NCBI RefSeq assembly: GCF_002813325.1
Contig: NZ_PHUG01000001.1
Span: 1,798,001-1,862,000 of the forward strand
Source of the DNA: Janthinobacterium sp. 64
Lineage (GTDB): Bacteria > Pseudomonadota > Gammaproteobacteria > Burkholderiales > Burkholderiaceae_D
Reading direction: 5' to 3'
Length of the DNA: 64,000 nucleotides
Shown piece after piece: positions 18,560 to 26,944 of this stretch (position 1 is its first letter; every line of letters starts with the position of its first letter). The notes below the pieces were generated by a model. That model was not told the origin of the DNA. It did not search any database and was given only the letters and a program-made list of their open reading frames with translations. Made by a program: the position numbers and the translations under genes.

Positions 18560-19330
18560 ATGACCACAACCTCCACTTCCGGCAGCAACACGCCTACGCA
18601 ATCGATCCACGGCCACCAGGCAAAAATCATGGTGGTCGATGACGATGTGCGCCTGCGCGACCTGCTGCGCCGCTACCTGACCGAACAGGGTTTCAATGTC
18701 TTCACGGCAGAGAGCGCGACGGCCATGAACAAGCTGTGGCTGCGCGAACGCTACGACTTGCTGGTGCTCGATTTGATGCTGCCCGGCGAAGACGGCCTGT
18801 CGATCTGCCGCCGCCTGCGCGGCGCGGGCGACCAGACGCCGATCATCATGCTGACGGCCAAGGGCGAGGATGTGGACCGCATCGTGGGCCTGGAAATGGG
18901 CGCCGACGACTACCTGCCAAAACCGTTCAACCCGCGCGAACTGGTGGCCCGCATCGGCGCCGTGCTGCGCCGCAAGGGTCCCGATGAAATCCCGGGCGCA
19001 CCGTCGGAAACGCCGCAAACCTTCGAATTCGGCGACTTCGTGCTGGACCTGGGCACGCGCACATTGAAAAAGAGTGGCGAAACGGTGCCGCTGACCACCG
19101 GTGAATTTTCTGTGCTGAAAGTGTTTGCCCGCCATGCGCGCCAACCGCTGTCGCGCGAGAAACTGATGGAACTGGCGCGCGGCCGCGAATACGAAGTGTT
19201 CGACCGCAGCCTGGACGTGCAAATTTCGCGCCTGCGCAAACTGATCGAACCCGACCCGTCGAGCCCGCTGTTCATCCAGACCGTGTGGGGCCTCGGTTAC
19301 GTCTTCATCCCGGACGGACAGCCGCGCTGA
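18560..19330 (+). CDS. ompR: Osmolarity response regulator OmpR
   Basis: 256 residues: a ~20-residue polar N-terminal extension, a receiver domain with the acidic pocket VVDDD, phosphoacceptor Asp71 in LLVLDLMLPGEDGL and Lys in LPKPFNP, then an OmpR/PhoB winged helix ending IQTVWGLGYVFIPDG. It is co-transcribed with envZ 13 bases downstream. OmpR controls envelope genes in response to the EnvZ sensor. Confidence 0.92.
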   Translation: MTTTSTSGSNTPTQSIHGHQAKIMVVDDDVRLRDLLRRYLTEQGFNVFTAESATAMNKLWLRERYDLLVLDLMLPGEDGLSICRRLRGAGDQTPIIMLTAKGEDVDRIVGLEMGADDYLPKPFNPRELVARIGAVLRRKGPDEIPGAPSETPQTFEFGDFVLDLGTRTLKKSGETVPLTTGEFSVLKVFARHARQPLSREKLMELARGREYEVFDRSLDVQISRLRKLIEPDPSSPLFIQTVWGLGYVFIPDGQPR

Positions 19331-19343
19331 TCGCAGGCGAGGC

Positions 19344-20702
19344 ATGATGAAGCTTGTTCCCGATATCAGCCTGGCGCGGCTGAAAAGCGGCCTGTTCTGG
19401 CGCACCTTTTTGCTGCTGGGTACCTTGACCACCGTCAGCATGATCACCTGGATCGGCATGATTTCCGTCATCCAGCGCGAGCCGCAGGCGCAGCAGATTT
19501 CCGCCCAGATCATTTCCGTCGTCACCATCACGCATGCGGCCCTGACGCACTCGGCGCCCGAGCTGCGGCGCGAGCTGCTGTTCGACCTCGTCAGCAATGA
19601 AGGCATCCGCATCTTCTCGCTGGAAGAGGACGACCGCATCGAGCCGCCGCCCGACAATTACCTGATGCCCGAGATCGAGGCGCAGGTGAAAGCCAAGCTG
19701 GGCAAGGACACGCGCTTTTCCGCGCGCGTCAACGGCGTGGCCGGCTTCTGGGTCAGCTTCAAGATCGACGACGACGAGTACTGGCTGATGCTGGACCGCG
19801 AGCGCCTGCGCGGCCTGACGGGCTTCCAGTGGCTGGGCTGGGCCAGCCTGGTGTCGCTGCTGTCCCTGCTGGGCGCGGCCATCATTTCCAGCCTGATCAA
19901 TCTGCCGCTGTCGCGCTTGACGGCGGCCGCGCGCGACATCGCCAAGGGCAAGCAGCCGGCGCCGCTGCCGGAAAAAGGCCCGATCGAAATCCTCGAGGCG
20001 AACCGCAGCTTCAACCAGATGGTCGATGACTTGAAACAGGTGGAATCGGACCGCGCCGTGATTTTGGCGGGCATTTCGCACGACTTGCGCACGCCGCTGG
20101 CGCGCATGCAGCTGGAAGTGGAAATGGCCAACCTGTCGGACGAGGCGCGCGAAGGCATCCAGTCCGATATCGGGCAAATGGACGCCATCATCGGCCAGTT
20201 CCTCGACTATGCGCGGCCGACGGAAGCGTCAACCTTCACGGATGTCGACCTGAGCGGCTTGCTGCTCGACATGACGCGCGAAGCGATGCGCCTGCCGGAC
20301 GTGAAGATCAACGCCAGCATCGCCGAAGGCGCGCATGCGATGGGCAACCCCACGGACTTGCGCCGCGTGCTGAACAACCTGATCGAGAATGCGCGCCGCT
20401 ATGGCAAGACGCCGGGCAGCGACGTGACGGAAATCGATATCGCCTGCCATCTGCGCACCAGTCACGGCGCGAAAAAGGTGATCATCGAAGTGCAGGACCA
20501 CGGCACCGGCGTGCCGGCAGAAAAGATCGAGCAGCTGATGAAGCCGTTCACCCGCCTCGACACGGCGCGTGGACAGGCGAATGGCGCCGGCCTGGGCTTG
20601 GCCATCGTCGACCGCGTGCTGCTGCGCCATGGCGCCGAATTGCAGGTACGCAACCGCGAAGGCGGCGGCCTGGCGTTTCAGATCAGCTTGCCAGCGGCGT
20701 AG
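19344..20702 (+). CDS. envZ: Sensor histidine kinase EnvZ
   Basis: 452 residues: TM1 about 21-43, a periplasmic loop of ~120 residues, TM2 about 164-187, HAMP about 185-235, phosphoacceptor His246 in ILAGISHDLRTPLARM, and an ATPase domain with NLIENARRYGK (N box) and GAGLGLAIVDRV (G box). It phosphorylates OmpR, encoded 13 bases upstream. Length and layout match EnvZ. Its stop overlaps the first REP-like palindrome. Confidence 0.92.
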   Translation: MMKLVPDISLARLKSGLFWRTFLLLGTLTTVSMITWIGMISVIQREPQAQQISAQIISVVTITHAALTHSAPELRRELLFDLVSNEGIRIFSLEEDDRIEPPPDNYLMPEIEAQVKAKLGKDTRFSARVNGVAGFWVSFKIDDDEYWLMLDRERLRGLTGFQWLGWASLVSLLSLLGAAIISSLINLPLSRLTAAARDIAKGKQPAPLPEKGPIEILEANRSFNQMVDDLKQVESDRAVILAGISHDLRTPLARMQLEVEMANLSDEAREGIQSDIGQMDAIIGQFLDYARPTEASTFTDVDLSGLLLDMTREAMRLPDVKINASIAEGAHAMGNPTDLRRVLNNLIENARRYGKTPGSDVTEIDIACHLRTSHGAKKVIIEVQDHGTGVPAEKIEQLMKPFTRLDTARGQANGAGLGLAIVDRVLLRHGAELQVRNREGGGLAFQISLPAA

Positions 20703-20733
20703 GTCGGCTTAGCGCAAGGCGCGTAAGCCGACA
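20699..20733. repeat. REP-like palindrome, intact copy
   Basis: An imperfect inverted repeat, GTAGGTCGGCTTAGCG ... GCGTAAGCCGACA, directly at the envZ stop codon. A second, inversely oriented copy begins at 20760 but is split by the IS110 element, so the pair forms a BIME-like unit downstream of ompR-envZ. Confidence 0.75.
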
Positions 20734-20759
20734 CCACCAGCGGCCTTGGCCAACAATGT

Positions 20760-20790
20760 TGTCGGATTACGCGAGGCAAAGCCTCGCTAA
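20760..20790. repeat. REP-like palindrome, left part of the copy interrupted by IS110
   Basis: This part ends ...GCCTCGCTAA. The remaining part, TAATCCGACCTACG, resumes at 22343 on the far side of the transposon. Rejoined over the shared TAA they give a full palindrome in the orientation opposite to the copy at 20699. This defines the insertion point. Confidence 0.8.
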
Positions 20791-21034
20791 CGGTCATGGT
20801 GTAGCCGTGCGCCGCCACCCATGAGGATGAAAGAAACTGGCGGTGGAAGGCGGCGGAGCGAGATCGCGAATGTTTTTGGCGGGATAAGACCCCGACGCTA
20901 ACGTGACCCGCCGAACTGACTCGTACCCCGGATTGCCTCTTACAGAGCGCACGTTAATCAGGCCGTTGGCGACTTGTCGCCTTCAGGCAAATCAGTTCAG
21001 CATCCGTCGCCTTCCACACTAAAAGTGTAGCTCA
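20791..21034 (+). ncRNA. Candidate IS110 bridge RNA region
   Basis: The noncoding left end holds a stem CCGCCA / TGGCGG (20812-20843) and a stem GGCGGG / CCCGCC (20878-20912) whose loop contains CGCTAACG. That octamer equals the left junction at 20785-20792. Further on, CACGTTAATC (20950-20959) equals the right junction at 22338-22347, and CGGATT (20929-20934) is complementary to the right target half. A hairpin GGCGAC/GTCGCC follows. This fits guide loops of a bridge RNA; the exact ends and folding are inferred. Confidence 0.5.
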
Positions 21035-21046
21035 ATGGGAGGCATC

Positions 21047-22267
21047 ATGGAACTGGAAACACTACACAAACGCGTGATCGGTCTTGATGTGCATCAGGCG
21101 CAAATTACAGCTTGCGCAATCATTGAAGAGGCCGATGGTACAACCCGGCTGGAGCAGCGGCAGTTTGGCGCCTTCAAGCGTGATCGGCGCGCGCTGGCCG
21201 AATGGGCGCAAGCGCTGCATCCAGATCAGGTCGTCATGGAAAGCACAGGCATCTACTGGAAGAGCCCGTATGCCGCCCTGGAAGCGGTCGGCATCCATGC
21301 CTGGGTCGTCAACGCCCGCCACGTCAAGAACGTGCCTGGTCGCAAGACCGATGTCGGCGACGCCCACTGGCTGGCCACGCTGGCGCGTGCCGGCCTGCTG
21401 CGCCGCTCGTTCGTGCCGCCAGCCATGTTGCGCGAACTGCGCCTGGTTGCACGGCAACGGCAAAAACTGGTGGGACATCTGGCGTCAGAAAAGAACCGCC
21501 TGCACAAGGTACTGACTGACGGCGGCATCCGACTCGGCGTCGTCGTCAGTGACTTGCACGGACAATCGGCACGCGCCATGGTCAAGGCGCTGATCGCCGG
21601 TCGGCCCACGCATGAGGTACTCGACTGCGCCAGCGGGCGCCTCAAAGCCAGCCGGGAAGAATTGTTCGATTCGCTGCAAAGCGAGCTGACCGGCAGCCAT
21701 CGCTTCGTATTGCATGAACTGATGGGACACATCGAGGAAATTGAGGAGCGCATCGCGCGTTTCGACGCCTATCTGCTGCAGGGACTGGCTGGAGAACAGC
21801 ATGCGCTCGCTTCGCTGCAGACATTGCCGGGCGTCGACCTGATCGGCGCGGCCATGTTGCTCGTCGAGATCGGTACCGACATGCAGGCCTTCGGCAGCGC
21901 TGACCGGCTGGCATCCTGGGCAGGCATTTGCCCGGGCAACAATGAGTCGGCAGGCAAACGCCAATCGGGCCGCGCGCGCAAAGGCAACCCGTATGTGCGT
22001 CGGCTGCTGTGCGAATTTGCGCATGCCGCCAGCCGGACCACGTCCGTCTTCAAATCAAAATTCCAGGCACTGGTGATGCGGCGCGGCCACAAGCGTTCTA
22101 TCATTGCCATTGCACACAAACTGCTGCGCACCGTGTTCTGCATGCTGCAACGTGGCGAGCACTACCGCGACAGCGCCACCGACTACGAAGCGCTCGCGGT
22201 GCAACGCAATGCACCGCGATGGATCAAGGCACTGACGAAATTCGGATTCATCGCGAATCCAGTCTGA
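21047..22267 (+). CDS. IS110-family transposase (DEDD recombinase)
   Basis: 406 residues. The N-terminal RuvC-like domain has the DEDD set: Asp14 (VIGLDVHQ), Glu65 (VMESTGIYW), Asp102 and Asp105 (GRKTDVGDAHW). The C-terminal Transposase_20 domain has GICPGNNESAGKRQSGR with candidate catalytic Ser301 and the downstream KGNPYVRR. ATG 21047 is chosen because GGGAGG lies 4 bases before it; ATG 21035 would place that site inside the gene. No stop or frameshift is seen, so the enzyme looks intact. Confidence 0.93.
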   Translation: MELETLHKRVIGLDVHQAQITACAIIEEADGTTRLEQRQFGAFKRDRRALAEWAQALHPDQVVMESTGIYWKSPYAALEAVGIHAWVVNARHVKNVPGRKTDVGDAHWLATLARAGLLRRSFVPPAMLRELRLVARQRQKLVGHLASEKNRLHKVLTDGGIRLGVVVSDLHGQSARAMVKALIAGRPTHEVLDCASGRLKASREELFDSLQSELTGSHRFVLHELMGHIEEIEERIARFDAYLLQGLAGEQHALASLQTLPGVDLIGAAMLLVEIGTDMQAFGSADRLASWAGICPGNNESAGKRQSGRARKGNPYVRRLLCEFAHAASRTTSVFKSKFQALVMRRGHKRSIIAIAHKLLRTVFCMLQRGEHYRDSATDYEALAVQRNAPRWIKALTKFGFIANPV

Positions 22268-22370
22268 CGTATCTCTGCCGTTGCATGCCTTGACCAACGA
22301 TGGTCAGGCAGGCACGCGTCCCGAACACCGTTTCTTTCACGTTAATCCGACCTACGCCGCCGGACCGCGG

Positions 22371-22850
22371 TCAAGCGGACGCCTGCTCCTGCACCAGCAA
22401 TTTATTCATCAACAATTCCGTCGCCCCGTAGCCGTACAGGGAATCGCTTTCCATGCCCGGCGTGTCGAAGGGGATCGATTCTTCACGGTTCAGCTTGGCA
22501 GGGTCGGCGTCCGCATAACTGGCGCGCCAGGCGCGCTGCAGGGATTCATTGCGGCGGATAAAGGCCGGCATGGGCCAGTCGTCGCGCTCCCAGTGCGGGC
22601 TGTCGCCCAGCAGGGGCCAGCGCTCGTTGAGCAGGGCCATGTCGCCCGTGCGCAGGCGGCGCACGGCCTGTTCCGGCCGCAAGCCTTCCAGTTCTTCCAG
22701 CGCAGGCAGGCTGTCGCGCTTCGGCCCGAACATATACGCCAGCATGATGCGCCCGGCAGGCGCCCGGCGCGCCACCACGCCGACGGCATAGCCGCCGCCC
22801 GGCAAGGGCACAGCAAACCAGCTGCCTTCCCGGTATGGTAATGATTTCAT
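22371..22850 (-). CDS. Imm26-like protein
   Basis: 159 residues starting MKSLPYREGSWFAVPLPGGG, which resembles Imm26, a family proposed to be immunity proteins of polymorphic toxins. No toxin gene is adjacent, so it may be an orphan immunity gene or a housekeeping relative. ATG 22850 is preferred over longer upstream options because it gives the family-like N-terminus. The stop lies about 12 bases past the rebuilt REP half on the right of IS110. Confidence 0.55.
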   Translation of the reverse strand: MKSLPYREGSWFAVPLPGGGYAVGVVARRAPAGRIMLAYMFGPKRDSLPALEELEGLRPEQAVRRLRTGDMALLNERWPLLGDSPHWERDDWPMPAFIRRNESLQRAWRASYADADPAKLNREESIPFDTPGMESDSLYGYGATELLMNKLLVQEQASA

Positions 22851-22943
22851 TTCTGCAAACTCCCCCAAAATCGTGTTCGGGGCACAGTCTACGCGAAGCA
22901 AGTGCTATGTGGCGCATGGTACGCCACAGCAACAAACCAATAG

Positions 22944-23249
22944 TTACCCTATTTTCTCGTCATAGTGATACTGAGCAACAATCGGCCCCGCCTTGAACAG
23001 CGCTTCCTTCATGGCCGTATCCAGGCGCGCGTCGCGGCGGCGCATCCATTCGAGCAGCATGGCCGCTTCCTTGCGGCTGGTGTCGCCCGCATGCGCGAGC
23101 ACGCGGCGCAATTCCGGGTCCGTGCACGCCTCGAAACGCTGGCTGTTCAAGTCCAGCGCCTGCAGCGCGGCGATGGTGGCGCCGATGGCGCGGTGCATGT
23201 CGAGTGCCGTGGCCGGCAAGCCCGATTCTTCCAATGGGACGGTGGTCAT
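22944..23249 (-). CDS. Encapsulated-ferritin-like (EncFtn-like) protein lacking the ferroxidase ligands
   Basis: 101 residues. The middle resembles encapsulated ferritins: HRAI..., ALDLNSQRFEACTDPELRRV, LAHAGD, AAMLLEWMRRRDARLD and ALFKAGPI follow the EncFtn pattern in order and spacing. At the positions of the EncFtn metal ligands and neighbours (Glu31, Glu32, Glu34, Trp38, Tyr39, Glu62, His65 as I recall the Rhodospirillum protein) it has Ala27, Ala28, Gln30, Leu34, Asn35, Ser58 and Glu61. Iron oxidation by the usual site is therefore unlikely. No encapsulin shell gene is near. ATG 23249 follows AAAAGGAATGCGC. The resemblance was judged from memory. Confidence 0.6.
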   Translation of the reverse strand: MTTVPLEESGLPATALDMHRAIGATIAALQALDLNSQRFEACTDPELRRVLAHAGDTSRKEAAMLLEWMRRRDARLDTAMKEALFKAGPIVAQYHYDEKIG

Positions 23250-23391
23250 GCGCATTCCTTTTCGCGTGGTGGAGACATCGGCTGCATTCTCCACCGCGCG
23301 GGCGAAAAGCTCAAGCGTCCACGACACGATTCCACCCGTTCGGCCATAATCATGGCTCAGCAACAGCCTAAACCTCAGCGGCAGGAGCCCC

Positions 23392-24549
23392 ATGTTCAAT
23401 TTCGACTTTTACAATCCGACGCAAATCCTCTTCGGCCAGGGCCAGATCGCCGCCATTGCCGGCCTGATCCCGCCGCAGGCCAGAGTGCTCATGACCTACG
23501 GCGGCGGCAGCATCAAGCGCAACGGCGTCTACGATGAAGTCAGGGCGGCGCTGGCTGGCCATACGGTGCTGGAATTTGCCGGCATCGAACCCAATCCCAG
23601 CTACGAAACCCTGATGCAGGCCGTGGCCATGGTGAAAAGCGAGCGCATCGATTTCCTGCTGGCCGTCGGCGGCGGCTCCGTGGTCGATGGCACCAAGTTC
23701 ATCGCCGCCGCCGCCCTGCACGACGGCGTGGCGTGGGACATCCTGGCCAAGGGCGGCAGGATCGTCGAAGCGGCCCTGCCCTTCGGCACCGTATTGACGT
23801 TACCGGCCACGGGGTCCGAAATGAATGGCTCGGCCGTGATCACGCGCAAGGCCACGCAGGAAAAGCGCTCGTTCATGAGCCGCAAGGTGTATCCAAAATT
23901 CTCCGTGCTGGACCCGTCGAAGACCTTTACATTACCGCTGCGCCAGGTGGGCAATGGCGTCGTCGATGCGTTTGCGCATGTGATGGAACAGTATTTGACC
24001 TATCCCGTCAACGCGTCCGTGCAGGACCGCTTCGCCGAAGGCATTTTGCTGACCCTGATCGAGGAAGGCCCGAAAGCCCTGTCGCAGCCGGACGATTACG
24101 ACGTACGCGCCAACGTGATGTGGAGCGCCACCCTGGCCTTGAACGGCCTGATCGGCGTGGGCGTGCCGCAAGACTGGTCCACGCACGCCATCGGCCACGA
24201 GTTGACGGCCTTGTACGAGCTCGACCATGCGCAAACCCTGGCCATCATCCTGCCCAGCATGCTGCGCGTGCGCAAGCAGGCCAAGCGCGCCAAGCTGCTG
24301 CAGTACGCGGCCCGCGTCTGGGGCCTCGATGGCGGCGACGAGGATGGCCGCATCGAGGCCGCCATCGCGCGCACGGAATTCTTCTTCCGCCACATGGGCG
24401 TCAAGACGCGCCTGGCCGACTACGGCCTGAACCATGCCAGCGTGGACGCCGTCGTCGCCGCCCTGGAAGCGCACGGCATGACGGCGCTGGGCGAACAGCG
24501 TGAAATCACGCCCGCCGTCAGCCGCAAGGTGCTGGAACTGAGCCTGTAG
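23392..24549 (+). CDS. yqhD: Iron-containing alcohol dehydrogenase, YqhD-type NADPH-dependent aldehyde reductase
   Basis: 385 residues. The N-terminus MFNFDFYNPTQILFGQGQI and the cofactor motif VGGGSVVDGTKF match YqhD, an NADPH-dependent reductase of short aldehydes, including those formed by lipid peroxidation. Metal-ligand positions are present in VDAFAHVMEQY (Asp, His), HAIGHELTALYELDHAQTLA (two His). A divergent promoter region of about 140 bases separates it from the EncFtn-like gene. The symbol is by resemblance; the physiological substrate is unknown. Confidence 0.85.
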   Translation: MFNFDFYNPTQILFGQGQIAAIAGLIPPQARVLMTYGGGSIKRNGVYDEVRAALAGHTVLEFAGIEPNPSYETLMQAVAMVKSERIDFLLAVGGGSVVDGTKFIAAAALHDGVAWDILAKGGRIVEAALPFGTVLTLPATGSEMNGSAVITRKATQEKRSFMSRKVYPKFSVLDPSKTFTLPLRQVGNGVVDAFAHVMEQYLTYPVNASVQDRFAEGILLTLIEEGPKALSQPDDYDVRANVMWSATLALNGLIGVGVPQDWSTHAIGHELTALYELDHAQTLAIILPSMLRVRKQAKRAKLLQYAARVWGLDGGDEDGRIEAAIARTEFFFRHMGVKTRLADYGLNHASVDAVVAALEAHGMTALGEQREITPAVSRKVLELSL

Positions 24550-24620
24550 ATTCCATACACACTGTTGTAAAACGGTCAGCGGGGTGGGACAGCTGGCCGT
24601 CGTTCATGCTAAGCTGTCAG

Positions 24621-24693
24621 TTCGCTAGGGGTCCTGGAGCAGTCATCCGGGTGAGAGATACCCTTCGTACCTGATCTGGATAATGCCAGCGAA
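24621..24693 (+). promoter_or_regulatory. TPP (thiamin pyrophosphate) riboswitch aptamer, THI element
   Basis: The conserved aptamer core is readable: GTGAGAGATACCCTT, then ACCTGATCTGGATAATGCC, closed by a P1 stem TTCGCT (24621-24626) / AGCGAA (24688-24693). The spacing fits TPP riboswitches. The 106 bases to the receptor ATG have no strong T-run terminator, but CCTCCCTCC at 24709-24717 could pair with a ribosome site, so translational control is more likely. Confidence 0.93.
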
Positions 24694-24799
24694 GGAAAGC
24701 GCAAAGTACCTCCCTCCTTTGATAGCTCCTGCGTTGGCGCCAGCCGAACAAGCAGCCTGCCGTGCTCTTTACCGAGTCGGCTTGAACCACGAGCAATCT

Positions 24800-26944
24800 A
24801 TGTCCACACCGAATTTATCTGTTTCTGTATTGACCCTGGCGATCCTGCATGCATTTGCCGCACCGGCCTTTGCCGCGAATGACACCGCCGAAGCGCCGGC
24901 CGACACGCAAAGCATGGCCGAAGTCGTCGTCACGGCCAGCAAGGCACCGGCCGCCAAGCGCGCTTCCGTGGGCGGCTTTGCCGACGCGCCGCTGCTGCAG
25001 ACGCCCGCGTCCGTCACCGTCATTTCGCAAAAAGACATGCAGGATTTACAGATCCGCAATCTCAGCGACGCCGTCAAGCTCGACGCCAGCATCAACGATT
25101 CCTACAACGCCGTCGGCTATGCGGAACAGTTCACCATCCGTGGCTTCAAGCTCGATACGAACTCCAGCTACCGCAAGGATGGCGTGGCCATTCCCGGCGA
25201 CACGCAAATTCCGCTGGAAAACAAGGAACGCATCGAAGTGCTGAAGGGCCTGGCCGGCTTGCAGGCAGGCGTGGCCGCGCCGGGCGGCGTGATCGACTTC
25301 ATCGTCAAGCGCCCGACTAGCGCGCCGCTGCGCACGGTCACCGTGGAAACGCGCGAACGGGGCACCCTGTACGGCGCCGTCGACCTGGGCGGCCGCCTGG
25401 AAGACACGCGCTTCGGCTACCGCATCAACGTGGCGGCCGAGCGCCTGCGCTCCTACATCAAGGGCGCCGACGGCAACCGTAAATTCATTTCCGGCGCCTT
25501 CGACTGGCAGATTTCGCCGCAAGCGCTGTTGCAACTCGATGCCGACTACCAGGACAAAGCGCAGGCGACGGCGCCCGGCTTCCAGTTGCTGAGCAATGGC
25601 AGCCTGCCCGCCAACGTCAGCGCCGACGCCATGCTCAACAAGCAACCGTGGACACATCCCGTGGAAACCGTCACCAGCAACATCGGCCTGCGCTTCCAGT
25701 ACGCCTTCAATGACGACTGGCGCGCCACCGTGTCGGCCAACCAGCACTCGTTCAAGCGCGACGACTACACGGCCTATCCGTATGGCTGCAGCCCGGAAGG
25801 CTGGATGCCTGTGTTCTGCAGCAATGGCGATTTCTCCGTGTGGGACTTCCGCAGCCTGGGCGAGACGAAAAAACCGCTGAGCGCGCAAGCCATGATCCAG
25901 GGCAAGTTCGCCACCGGCAGCCTGCGCCATGAAGTCACGGTGGGCGTGTCGTATTTCAACCGCAAGGACCGCGCCGGCAAGTACGTGTATAAGGAAGTGG
26001 GCATCAGCAATATCTACCGCCCCGTCATCGTTGCGCCATCGCCGGCTTCGACTGGCCCCGTGCGCCTGGTGCGCGACGACAAGGAAAAATCCGTCTTCGT
26101 GCAGGACATCGTCAGCCTGGCGCCGAACTGGAAGCTGCATGGCGGCTTGCGCCATATCGACGTCGATGGCTACCAGTATGTGCTCAAGGCCGACACGGAA
26201 ATCCGCGCCAGGCACGACTTCCTGCTGCCCAACGTCTCGCTCGTCTACACCCCGCTCGACAATGTGTCCGTGTATGCGGCCTATTCGCAGGGCATGGAGC
26301 ATGGCGGCACGGCCAGCATCTATGAGAATAACGCCAACGTGGAACTGTCGCCGAGCCGCTCGAAGCAGATCGAATTGGGCGTGAAGATGGATGTGACGCC
26401 GGACTTCATGCTGGCGGCCAGCCTGTTCCAGATACGCAAAGGTCTCGAATATGTGAATGCCGAGAATTATTTCGTCCGCAATGGCCAGGCCCAGCACCGC
26501 GGCCTGGAATTGTCGGCCCAGGGCAAGGCAACAGCCAACTTGAGCCTGGGCGCGTCCGTGACGGCCCTGAACAGCCAGCAGTCGGGCACGAGCGATGTGA
26601 ATTACGATGGCAAGCGCGTACCGAACGTGCCCGCCTTCAAGGCGGCCGTACATGCGGACTACGCCGTGCAGCAAATGGCGGGCTTAAGCGTCAATGGCAG
26701 CTGGGAATTTGCCAGCAAGAAAGCGTTTGAGTACAACAACACCACTTTCGTGCCGTCGTACAACGTGTTCAACCTGGGCGCCGCCTACGCCATGCGCGTT
26801 GCCGGCAAGACAGCCGTGCTGCGCGCCGCCGTCAACAACGTGGCAGACAAGTTCTACTGGCGCGACGTGACGCCGGAAGCAGGTGGCTACCTGTTCCCGG
26901 GCGCCAGCCGCACCTTCAAGCTTTCCGCGCAGTTCGACTTTTAA
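24800..26944 (+). CDS. TonB-dependent outer-membrane receptor under a TPP riboswitch (probable thiamin-type substrate)
   Basis: 714 residues: signal peptide to about residue 24 (AAPAFA), a TonB-box-like AEVVVTASK, a plug domain (LQTPASVTVISQK, FTIRGF) and a C-terminal barrel ending in Phe (FKLSAQFDF). Sequence style is that of siderophore-type receptors, but the upstream TPP riboswitch predicts thiamin, its phosphates or pyrimidine precursors as ligand. ATG 24800 is used; the frame stays open back into the aptamer (24683), which is not a plausible start. Its stop overlaps that of the convergent NadR-like gene. Confidence 0.85.
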   Translation: MSTPNLSVSVLTLAILHAFAAPAFAANDTAEAPADTQSMAEVVVTASKAPAAKRASVGGFADAPLLQTPASVTVISQKDMQDLQIRNLSDAVKLDASINDSYNAVGYAEQFTIRGFKLDTNSSYRKDGVAIPGDTQIPLENKERIEVLKGLAGLQAGVAAPGGVIDFIVKRPTSAPLRTVTVETRERGTLYGAVDLGGRLEDTRFGYRINVAAERLRSYIKGADGNRKFISGAFDWQISPQALLQLDADYQDKAQATAPGFQLLSNGSLPANVSADAMLNKQPWTHPVETVTSNIGLRFQYAFNDDWRATVSANQHSFKRDDYTAYPYGCSPEGWMPVFCSNGDFSVWDFRSLGETKKPLSAQAMIQGKFATGSLRHEVTVGVSYFNRKDRAGKYVYKEVGISNIYRPVIVAPSPASTGPVRLVRDDKEKSVFVQDIVSLAPNWKLHGGLRHIDVDGYQYVLKADTEIRARHDFLLPNVSLVYTPLDNVSVYAAYSQGMEHGGTASIYENNANVELSPSRSKQIELGVKMDVTPDFMLAASLFQIRKGLEYVNAENYFVRNGQAQHRGLELSAQGKATANLSLGASVTALNSQQSGTSDVNYDGKRVPNVPAFKAAVHADYAVQQMAGLSVNGSWEFASKKAFEYNNTTFVPSYNVFNLGAAYAMRVAGKTAVLRAAVNNVADKFYWRDVTPEAGGYLFPGASRTFKLSAQFDF

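Larger units (their letters stand above)
20791..22345 (+). mobile_element. IS110-family insertion sequence (about 1.55 kb), apparently complete
   Basis: Boundaries come from the split REP palindrome: TAA occurs at both edges (20788-20790 and 22343-22345) and removal of one copy with the element restores the palindrome. There are no terminal inverted repeats and no longer target duplication, as expected for IS110. The 244-256 base 5' noncoding end is much longer than the ~75-base 3' end, the layout of the IS110 group, whose bridge RNA lies upstream of the transposase. Confidence 0.85.
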
